Origin: UBA4363 sp002393965
GTDB lineage: Bacteria; Bacteroidota; Bacteroidia; Bacteroidales; Paludibacteraceae
Assembly (NCBI GenBank): GCA_946542925.1
Contig: CAMNLA010000007.1
Location: 1-5,340, forward strand
DNA: 5,340 bases
Direction: 5' to 3'
Shown: positions 1 through 5,340 of the stretch, piece after piece
Layout: every line of letters begins with the position of its first letter
Position numbering within the stretch: position 1 is the first letter of the stretch
Notes under the pieces: generated by a model
Told to the model about the DNA's origin: nothing
Seen by the model: the letters and a program-made list of their open reading frames with translations, nothing else
Database searches by the model: none
Program-made: the position numbers and the translations under genes

Positions 1-7
1 AATACAG

Positions 8-110
8 GCAGGGATGTCGGAGCAAGCCGAGAGGAGAACAAATTTATTTGTTATCCCGAGGCGCCGCCCGATTCCTTGCGAAGCAAAATGCAGCGAAGCG
101 GAGTCCCTGC
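8..110. repeat. Intergenic inverted-repeat region, possible dispersed repeat
   Basis: This non-coding stretch upstream of the transporter has short matching outer arms: GCAGGGA at 8-14 and its exact reverse complement TCCCTGC at 104-110. Between them lie an AT-rich palindrome (37-52) and two copies of GCGAAGC (78-84 and 93-99). The arrangement resembles the repeated intergenic elements found in some Bacteroidales genomes, but only one copy is visible here, so dispersal cannot be shown. One forward frame is open from the left edge to a TAG at 140-142 (about 46 codons). It could be the tail of an upstream gene, but its arginine/serine-rich translation matches no family I know. Confidence 0.35.
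37..52. repeat. AT-rich perfect palindrome
   Basis: AACAAAT (37-43) pairs exactly with ATTTGTT (46-52) around a two-base centre. It could be a binding site for a dimeric regulator or the core of the surrounding repeat unit. It has no T-tract after it and is 185 bp from the nearest gene, so a terminator or simple operator role is not supported. Confidence 0.4.
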
Positions 111-201
111 AAACTAACGTTCGACCTTATAGAACTCCGTAGGAGCGTCACCCTTCCATCCGACGGTCTATCTCTCCACTCACTTCCCGAAAAAAAATCG
201 C

Positions 202-209
202 TACATTTG
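202..209 (+). promoter_or_regulatory. Candidate Bacteroidota -7 promoter box for the transporter gene
   Basis: TACATTTG matches the Bacteroides primary-sigma -7 consensus TAnnTTTG. It lies 27 bases before the ATG at 237, which would give a short leader. No TTG/TTTG -33 element is visible at the expected distance upstream, where the sequence is C/T-rich and then an A-run (190-197), so support is partial. The box sits inside a perfect small palindrome, CTACA-TT-TGTAG (201-212), which could be an operator overlapping the promoter or chance. Confidence 0.35.
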
Positions 210-236
210 TAGAAAATCCACAGAAACAAAGAACGG

Positions 237-1199
237 ATGAGGATGGAGAGATTTTGTCGCTTGATATCGGATCATATCGGTTTACTGGTATTGTCGGCAG
301 CGGTGGTGGCTTATGCCTTCCCCGCCCTGACAGACGGCGTGAGTCCGTCGGTGATCAACCCGCTGCTGGGCATTATCATGTTCGGCATGGGAATGACGTT
401 GCGCGCGGCGGATTTTCGCGTTGTCTTTTCTCGGCCGAAGGATGTGCTCATCGGGTGTGTGGCTCAGTACACGGTGATGCCGCTCCTGGCTTGGTCGCTG
501 TCGCGGCTTTTCGGCTTGGATGAGGCGCTGACGATAGGGGTGGTGCTGGTGGGCTGTTGCCCGGGCGGTACGGCTTCGAACGTGATCACCTATCTCTCAG
601 GCGGTGATCTGGCGCTTTCGGTGGGCATGACGGGTGTATCGACCCTCTTGGCTCCGCTGCTGACCCCGTTGCTCGTGCTGTTGCTGGCAGGCAAGACGGT
701 TGCGGTGGATGTGACGGCTATGATGGTGAGTATCCTGTGGGTGGTGATTGTGCCTATTGTGTGTGGCCTGATGGCGAGACGCCTGATGCCGGACCTGACC
801 GCCCGTTCGGCCAGGTTCCTTCCGGCTCTGTCGTCGCTGACGATTGCGGCGATTGTGATGATCATTATCGGTGCCAACGCACCGAAACTGGCTGCGGCAG
901 GTGCTGTCGTTGCTGCCGTGGTGATCCTGCATAATGTGTGTGGCTTGGCGCTGGGCTATCTGATTGCACGTCTCATGCACATGTCTTCGCCGAAGCGCAA
1001 GGCATTGAGCATCGAGGTGGGAATGCAGAACTCGGGCTTGGCGAGCAGCCTCGCCACGCTGCATTTCGCCTCCTTTCCCATGGCAACGATACCCGGAGCG
1101 CTTTTCAGCGTATGGCATAATCTCAGCGGGGCGTTGATGGTGCGGATCTTCGCCGGGAGAGGAGAAAAGGCATGCGTGAGAAAAACGGACTTGAATTAA
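237..1199 (+). CDS. BASS-family sodium:organic anion symporter (bile acid:Na+ symporter family)
   Basis: A 320-residue inner-membrane secondary transporter of the BASS family, importing an organic anion with sodium. The protein is almost wholly hydrophobic, with roughly nine to ten membrane segments, the usual bacterial length. Family motifs are clear: CCPGGTASN (107-115), the following TYLSGGDLALSVGMT (118-132), and EVGMQNSGLA (260-269). Residues equivalent to the sodium ligands of the crystallised Neisseria protein ASBT-NM, as I recall them, are all present: Q77, S114, N115, S128, T132, E260, M263 and Q264, apparently even with the same numbering. Both sodium sites therefore look intact. 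The substrate cannot be read from sequence: bacterial members carry bile acids, pantoate or other carboxylates, and the family name is not evidence for bile acid uptake here. The ATG at 237 is preferred; ATG 243 is two codons downstream and equally possible. The next gene starts 31 bp after the stop, suggesting co-transcription. Confidence 0.93.
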   Translation: MRMERFCRLISDHIGLLVLSAAVVAYAFPALTDGVSPSVINPLLGIIMFGMGMTLRAADFRVVFSRPKDVLIGCVAQYTVMPLLAWSLSRLFGLDEALTIGVVLVGCCPGGTASNVITYLSGGDLALSVGMTGVSTLLAPLLTPLLVLLLAGKTVAVDVTAMMVSILWVVIVPIVCGLMARRLMPDLTARSARFLPALSSLTIAAIVMIIIGANAPKLAAAGAVVAAVVILHNVCGLALGYLIARLMHMSSPKRKALSIEVGMQNSGLASSLATLHFASFPMATIPGALFSVWHNLSGALMVRIFAGRGEKACVRKTDLN

Positions 1200-1230
1200 C
1201 GAATAACCACTTTAATTAAGGTAAGAGAAT

Positions 1231-2670
1231 ATGAGTATGAGACGTATGGCATTGTTGGTGACGGTCTTGTTGACGTGGTCTCTGAGCACGTCGGCGGCAG
1301 AACCGTCGGTGACTCCTTATTTCACGACGGACGAACTGCCGGATCTGACGGTTTGTCTGCCTCCCCCTCCGGATACGACAGGGGAGCATTTTGCGCATGA
1401 CGTGATGCGCTATTTCTGGGGTAAGGAGCAACGGAAGGACCCTCAGCGTGCCTTTATGGCACGTCGGGACGCAGTCTGGGATTATGATTCTCTGTTCGCG
1501 GGATTCAGCGATGCGTTCGGACTGCGGATTTCGAGAAGCGAGACACCGGAAATCTACAGGTTGCTTGTGACAAGTCTGACGACGACGGATCAGATGCGCG
1601 TAGCTCCTAAGAAACGGTATATGCGCAAGCGCCCTTTCGTGCGCTTCGGCGAGCACCTCCTTACCTATGGCGCCGAGGAGAACGAGGAGGGACTGGCTGG
1701 CGAGGGGAGTTATCCTTCAGGACATACGGCACGTGGATGGACGGCGGCGCTGATACTGGCTCAGGTGAACCCGTCCCGGGCGAACGAGATCTTCGCACGC
1801 GGATGGGACTACGGCGAGAGTCGCGTCATCGTGGGGGCACACTGGCAGAGCGATGTGGATGCGAGCCGTGTGGGTGCGGCTATCGGTTTCAGCCGTCTGC
1901 AGACGAGCGAGGCATTCCGTCGCCAGATGACGAAGGCGCAGGACGAGTTCCGGAAGAAAGGGGGAAAGACGTCTGCGTCACCGGTGCTGAGCAACTGCAG
2001 CAACGATTTTGTGTCTCTGACGGAGGCGGTGCCGGACGCGATTCTGGAAATCCGGTATTACAGCACCTATAATTTCGTAGGAAGACGGATCGACGGCTAC
2101 CTGCAACCGACGGCGCTGCTCACGCGGCGTGCCGCAGACAGCCTGCGCGCCGTGAGCGAGGAACTCAAGGAGATGGGCTACCGGCTCAAGATCTATGATG
2201 CCTACCGGCCTCAGATGGCTGTCAACCACTTCGTGAGATGGGCAGAGAATATCCCCGATACGATGATGAAGGCATATTTCTATCCGGATCTGGACAAGAG
2301 TGTGCTGTTCGAACGGGATTACATCGCTGCCAAGAGCGGACATACGCGGGGTTCGACGGTGGATCTCACGCTCTTCGACATGAGGACGGAGAAGGAGGTG
2401 GATATGGGCGGAACGTTCGATTGGTTCGGCCCGGAGAGCCATCCGGATTTCTGTGGCAATCCGGAGACAGGTGTCTATACAGGCGATAATGCAAAAAGCC
2501 CTGCCCGACGGTCGATTACTGCGACGCAGTTCGCGAACCGCATGCTACTGCGGCGTGTCCTGCTGCGCCATGGGTTTAAACCCTACGATTCGGAGTGGTG
2601 GCATTTCACGCTGAGGGACGAACCCTACCCCGATACCTATTTCACTTTCCCTGTACGACAACTCCGTTAA
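1231..2670 (+). CDS. Secreted fusion: PhoN-like class A acid phosphatase + VanX/DdpX-type D-Ala-D-Ala dipeptidase
   Basis: A 479-residue periplasmic two-enzyme protein. Residues 1-23 form a signal peptide (MRR, hydrophobic core, likely cut after SAA). Residues about 25-245 are a class A non-specific acid phosphatase of the PAP2 superfamily. The full signature is present: K127-x6-R134-P135, PSGH 162-165 and S197-R198-x5-H204-x3-D208, with H165 and H204 the expected catalytic histidines. A basic linker (about 241-255) leads to a peptidase M15D domain at about 256-479. It shows YDAYRP with R326, matching VanX R71; zinc ligands H371 and D378 in SGHTRGSTVD; and E455 (base) and H458 (zinc) in EWWHF. 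The R326-H371 and H371-D378 spacings equal those of VanX, while D378 to H458 is about 19 residues longer. The expected reactions are phosphomonoester hydrolysis and cleavage of D-Ala-D-Ala. In a Gram-negative envelope the dipeptidase more likely serves D-Ala recycling than vancomycin resistance (inference). The start has in-frame alternatives at 1237 and 1246; AAGG at 1218-1221 fits 1231. Confidence 0.92.
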   Translation: MSMRRMALLVTVLLTWSLSTSAAEPSVTPYFTTDELPDLTVCLPPPPDTTGEHFAHDVMRYFWGKEQRKDPQRAFMARRDAVWDYDSLFAGFSDAFGLRISRSETPEIYRLLVTSLTTTDQMRVAPKKRYMRKRPFVRFGEHLLTYGAEENEEGLAGEGSYPSGHTARGWTAALILAQVNPSRANEIFARGWDYGESRVIVGAHWQSDVDASRVGAAIGFSRLQTSEAFRRQMTKAQDEFRKKGGKTSASPVLSNCSNDFVSLTEAVPDAILEIRYYSTYNFVGRRIDGYLQPTALLTRRAADSLRAVSEELKEMGYRLKIYDAYRPQMAVNHFVRWAENIPDTMMKAYFYPDLDKSVLFERDYIAAKSGHTRGSTVDLTLFDMRTEKEVDMGGTFDWFGPESHPDFCGNPETGVYTGDNAKSPARRSITATQFANRMLLRRVLLRHGFKPYDSEWWHFTLRDEPYPDTYFTFPVRQLR

Positions 2671-2682
2671 CGTGGATTGTTG

Positions 2683-2698
2683 AACGAACCTTTTCGTT
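2683..2698 (+). other. Small intergenic hairpin between fusion enzyme and hydrolase genes
   Basis: AACGAA (2683-2688) and TTCGTT (2693-2698) form a perfect six-base-pair stem with a CCTT loop, 13 bases after the upstream stop. No T-run follows (AAGCCGAAAGC), so it is not a convincing intrinsic terminator. It might be an RNA-processing or stability element in a shared transcript, or chance. Confidence 0.3.
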
Positions 2699-2746
2699 AA
2701 GCCGAAAGCAGAAGCCAAAATTATTTGGGTTATGCTGAGGCGAGAA

Positions 2747-2751
2747 AAGGA
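2747..2751 (+). promoter_or_regulatory. Ribosome binding site deciding the DUF3089 gene start
   Basis: AAGGA with a nine-base spacer precedes the ATG at 2761. It is the clearest Shine-Dalgarno-like signal near this gene and favours 2761 over the in-frame TTG at 2725 and the ATG at 2788. Confidence 0.45.
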
Positions 2752-2760
2752 CTATTGAAA

Positions 2761-3741
2761 ATGAACCTTTTAATCTTGCGGAAACCTATGCAAAAGAAAT
2801 TGTCAGCAATGTTCGTCCTGCTCGCCCTTTTCTCGGCGACGCAGTGGGTGTGGTGTTCGGAGACGGTTCCGCCGCCCCCGGTATACGATGGTCCGGGCAT
2901 GTGGTTCGCCCAGGACGCTGATGCGGACGGGACGGGAGCCGATGTTTTCTATGTCGTTTCCACGTGGGAGGAGGACTGGACGAGTGCCGATGGCTCTCTC
3001 TGCCACTATGCCGACGTGTGGAATCCCCGACACCGGGCACACATGGGCATTGAGATAAGGAAAGCGGCGGCGTATATGGCACCCGGCAATCGGTTCTATG
3101 CGCCCTATTACCGCCATGCTACCATCGACGGATGGATAACGCGGAATGAGGATACGATCTTTCGGCGCACACGCATTCCCATGCAGGACGTCCGTGCGGC
3201 TTTCGAGTCGTTCATCAGGAGCCGAGACTCCTCACGCCCTCTGATCCTCGCTGGGTTCTCACAGGGAGGTATGGCGGTCGTTGAACTGCTCCGACACATG
3301 GATGCCACGACCTATGCACAACTGGCGGCAGCGTACGTGATGGGGTATAAGGTGACGCAGGAGGATACGGCGTCCTGCCCGTTTATCCGACCGGCGACGG
3401 GGGAGACGGATACCGGCGTGGTCATCTGCTACAATACAGTGAAGGACGAGAAGTATATCAATCCGGTCGTGGCGGCGACGTGCATGGGCATCAATCCCGT
3501 GAACTGGCGTACCGACGACGAACCGGCTGTGCTTCACGACAGCATCACGGTTCGTCTCTCCCCTTCGACACACGTACTCGTGGTCTCTGGCTACAGCGGT
3601 TCGGAATACAAACCTTATCGGGGGTTCATCAACGTGGGCGATATCCATAGTTGCGAACCATGGCTCTACAGCGAATCAATCCGACGCAATATGGCTCTTC
3701 GTGCCCGACAGTGGAGAAAAGCACAGCGATCAGCAAAATGA
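2761..3741 (+). CDS. Secreted DUF3089-family alpha/beta hydrolase
   Basis: A 326-residue predicted serine hydrolase with an alpha/beta-hydrolase fold, resembling the DUF3089 family, whose substrates are largely unknown. Evidence: ADVFYVVSTW (60-69) as the early core strand, RFYAPYYR (111-118), the nucleophile elbow GFSQG (165-169, serine 167), the NPVNWRTDD stretch (245-253), and a late GDIH (293-296) whose H296 is the best candidate catalytic histidine. The acid residue is not certain. The N-terminus has a positively charged, hydrophobic export signal (about 8-32). It ends in WVWC-SE, so it could be cut by signal peptidase I or, less probably, be a lipoprotein with a poor lipobox at C32. The ATG at 2788 would give a more compact signal peptide (MQKK...). 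It follows the fusion enzyme by 90 bp on the same strand and shares its high GC, so it may act in the same envelope pathway. An esterase or lipase-like role is an inference. Confidence 0.85.
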   Translation: MNLLILRKPMQKKLSAMFVLLALFSATQWVWCSETVPPPPVYDGPGMWFAQDADADGTGADVFYVVSTWEEDWTSADGSLCHYADVWNPRHRAHMGIEIRKAAAYMAPGNRFYAPYYRHATIDGWITRNEDTIFRRTRIPMQDVRAAFESFIRSRDSSRPLILAGFSQGGMAVVELLRHMDATTYAQLAAAYVMGYKVTQEDTASCPFIRPATGETDTGVVICYNTVKDEKYINPVVAATCMGINPVNWRTDDEPAVLHDSITVRLSPSTHVLVVSGYSGSEYKPYRGFINVGDIHSCEPWLYSESIRRNMALRARQWRKAQRSAK

Positions 3742-3782
3742 GCGACCTTGTAAGCAATGAACAACCTTTATAACTGAAGCAA

Positions 3783-5340
3783 ATGACTGAAAAGATAAAT
3801 ATTCGCAAACTGGAAGCTGACCTTTGGGAGTCGGCAGACCTGCTTCGTGCAGGAAGTAAACTTACATCGAGCCAATACTGTATGCCGGTATTGGCATTGC
3901 TGTTTCTAAGATACGCATATAGTCGCTTCAAGATGGTTGAAGCTGAATTGCTGAAGAATCGTCCAAGTCGTGGTGGGCGCGTAATGCCTGTTGAACCAAG
4001 TGACTTTGCGGCTAAAAGTGCGCTCTACCTTCCTCGTGAGGCTCAGTTTGACTATCTGGTAAATCTGTCGGATGACCAACCTTTGGGCGAGGCTGTCAAT
4101 CGCGCTATGACTCTGGTCGAAGAACAAAGCGAACAGTTGACAGGTATTCTGCCTAAATCATACACCATGTTCAGCGATGAACTGTTGCGTGAACTCCTTC
4201 GTATCTTTAATAACAAGACACTCGACGAAATCGGTGGCGATGTTATAGGTCGTATTTATGAGTACTTCCTCAGCAAGTTTGCCAAGGCTGTAGCATCAGA
4301 CGATGGTGTGTTCTTCACTCCTAAGTCTTTGGTAAAGATGCTTGTAAATGTACTGGAACCAGAACAGGGTGTAATGCTTGATCCTGCCTGTGGCTCGGGA
4401 GGTATGTTCGTTCAAACTGGCGACTTTGTGAATGCGGGTGGCATGAATGCCAATACACAGATGACCTTCTACGGTCAGGAAAAGGTGGAATACAATGCCC
4501 AACTCTGTCTGATGAATATGGCAGTACACGGTTTGAATGGCAGGATTGTTTCTGGTGATGAGGCTAACTCCTTCTATCATGATGCATACAACCTTGCAGG
4601 AAAGTGTGACTACGTGATGGCGAATCCTCCATTCAATGTAGATAAAGTGAAAGCAGAGTCCGCATCTGCTGCCGGTCGTCTGCCATTCGGCTTGCCAGGT
4701 GTTAATGCTAAGACAAAAGAGATTGGTAATGCCAACTATCTCTGGATTTCGTATTTCTATGCCTACCTCAACGACCATGGTCGCGCGGGATTCGTTATGG
4801 CATCATCGGCAACGGATAGTGCCAATAAGGATCGTGACATCCGTGAAAAGCTTGTTTTGACAGGCGATGTGGATGTTATGGTGAGTGTGGGCAACAACTT
4901 CTTCTACACCCTCTCGCTCCCTTGCTCGCTGTGGTTCTTTGACAAGGCAAAGCGTTTAGAGAATAAGAATCGTGTACTTTTCATCGATGCCCGCAACTAT
5001 TATACCGTTGTTGACCGTACTCTTAATGAATGGACTGAATGGCAGTTGAAAAACCTGCAAGCTATTGTCCATCTGTATCGTGGAGAGAAAGAGAAATACC
5101 AACAACTGATTGCCGATTACAAGGCCGTTCTTGGTGATACAACAGTAGCTTCAGCCCAAGAAGCTCTTGACAAGCAAAAGACAGCAGCAAAGGAGGCTAT
5201 CGCCAATGCACAGCGCAAAGAAAAGAAACGCATCGAGGCTGAGCAGAATACCCTCATAGCCGAACTGGAGGACACACTTGAAACAGCTCGCCAATTTGAA
5301 TGGCTAACGGAGAAATTCGGCGACGGCGAATACAAGGATG
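3783..5340 (+). CDS. hsdM: Type I restriction-modification methyltransferase subunit HsdM (3' end beyond window)
   Basis: The reading frame is open for 519 codons to the window edge, so the C-terminus is missing only because the window ends. The product is the N6-adenine DNA methyltransferase subunit of a type I restriction-modification complex. It methylates host DNA from S-adenosylmethionine at sites chosen by HsdS, and joins HsdR for cleavage. Residues about 5-140 form the helical HsdM N-terminal domain. The catalytic domain follows, with GVFFTPKSLV (175-184), SAM-binding motif DPACGSGGMF (200-209), GQE (231-233), MNMAVHG (244-250), catalytic NPPF (281-284) and GNANYLW near 317. Residues about 420-510 are rich in K, E, A and Q and look like a long coiled coil, expected to contact HsdS. 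All catalytic motifs are intact. The gene begins 41 bp after the hydrolase stop, with only a weak ribosome site. GC drops clearly compared with the upstream genes. No hsdS or hsdR is visible; they would be expected downstream. Confidence 0.95.
   Translation, partial: MTEKINIRKLEADLWESADLLRAGSKLTSSQYCMPVLALLFLRYAYSRFKMVEAELLKNRPSRGGRVMPVEPSDFAAKSALYLPREAQFDYLVNLSDDQPLGEAVNRAMTLVEEQSEQLTGILPKSYTMFSDELLRELLRIFNNKTLDEIGGDVIGRIYEYFLSKFAKAVASDDGVFFTPKSLVKMLVNVLEPEQGVMLDPACGSGGMFVQTGDFVNAGGMNANTQMTFYGQEKVEYNAQLCLMNMAVHGLNGRIVSGDEANSFYHDAYNLAGKCDYVMANPPFNVDKVKAESASAAGRLPFGLPGVNAKTKEIGNANYLWISYFYAYLNDHGRAGFVMASSATDSANKDRDIREKLVLTGDVDVMVSVGNNFFYTLSLPCSLWFFDKAKRLENKNRVLFIDARNYYTVVDRTLNEWTEWQLKNLQAIVHLYRGEKEKYQQLIADYKAVLGDTTVASAQEALDKQKTAAKEAIANAQRKEKKRIEAEQNTLIAELEDTLETARQFEWLTEKFGDGEYKD

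Noticed and set aside
190..212. Minus-strand intrinsic terminator: palindrome 201-212 followed by the T-run complementary to 190-197
   Set aside because: The stem is only five AT-rich pairs and no minus-strand gene lies upstream of it in the window to be terminated.
44..229. Small minus-strand frame (61 codons) in the upstream intergenic region
   Set aside because: No recognisable domain, no convincing ribosome site seen, and it overlaps the candidate promoter and inverted repeats.
597..1118. Long antisense frame (173 codons) opposite the transporter gene
   Set aside because: Its product is rich in H, R and Q with no recognisable domain, as expected of the complement of a GC-rich membrane-protein gene. 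The + strand frame has clear family motifs.
1211..1219. TTTAATTAA AT-rich palindromic bases between the first two genes
   Set aside because: Too short and low in complexity; in a 31-bp gap it is most simply spacer ahead of the ribosome site.
1978..2442. Antisense frame (154 codons) opposite the dipeptidase domain
   Set aside because: It lies wholly within the catalytic region of a motif-complete enzyme on the other strand and shows no domain of its own.
1231..2670. Vancomycin-resistance gene vanX
   Set aside because: The dipeptidase motifs are VanX-like, but no vanH or vanA ligase is adjacent, the protein is secreted rather than cytoplasmic, and it is fused to a phosphatase. A resistance role is not supported.
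2725..2760. TTG start at 2725 for the DUF3089 gene
   Set aside because: The rare start codon lacks a ribosome site and would put 12 extra residues ahead of the signal peptide; AAGGA at 2747-2751 fits ATG 2761.
3748..3774. TTGTAA and TATAAC hexamers as a promoter for hsdM
   Set aside because: The spacing is 15 bases, the expected start site would fall almost on the ATG at 3783, and this sigma-70 pattern is not the usual Bacteroidota promoter form.

Overview
The window looks like chromosomal DNA of a Bacteroidota bacterium, most likely a Bacteroidales member of the Prevotella/Bacteroides kind. The assignment is tentative. It rests on weak Shine-Dalgarno signals, a possible Bacteroides-type -7 promoter box (TAnnTTTG) ahead of the first gene, and the style of the secreted enzymes. 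All four genes lie on the + strand. The fourth runs off the right edge and is intact as far as it can be read.

Layout. Bases 1-236 are non-coding. They hold inverted-repeat structure (outer arms GCAGGGA 8-14 and TCCCTGC 104-110, with an AT-rich palindrome at 37-52) and a likely promoter box at 202-209. Next come three closely spaced GC-rich genes. The first (237-1199) is a sodium-coupled BASS-family transporter of the inner membrane. The second (1231-2670) is a secreted two-domain enzyme joining a PhoN-like class A acid phosphatase to a VanX/DdpX-like D-Ala-D-Ala dipeptidase. The third (2761-3741) is a secreted or lipid-anchored DUF3089 alpha/beta hydrolase. Only 41 bp later, hsdM (3783 to the edge) begins. 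It encodes the adenine-methyltransferase subunit of a type I restriction-modification system, and its base composition is clearly lower in GC.

How the genes may work together. The first three could form one transcription unit: a transporter plus two envelope hydrolases. The dipeptidase would release D-Ala from D-Ala-D-Ala, and the phosphatase would release phosphate from periplasmic monoesters. The transporter could then import an organic anion. This pathway is inference; only the individual families are supported by motifs. The hsdM gene is probably the start of a separate defence operon (hsdM, hsdS, hsdR) continuing to the right.

The most notable item is the phosphatase-dipeptidase fusion, in which both catalytic sites appear complete. 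I see no CRISPR array, tRNA, rRNA, insertion sequence or clearly new defence system here.
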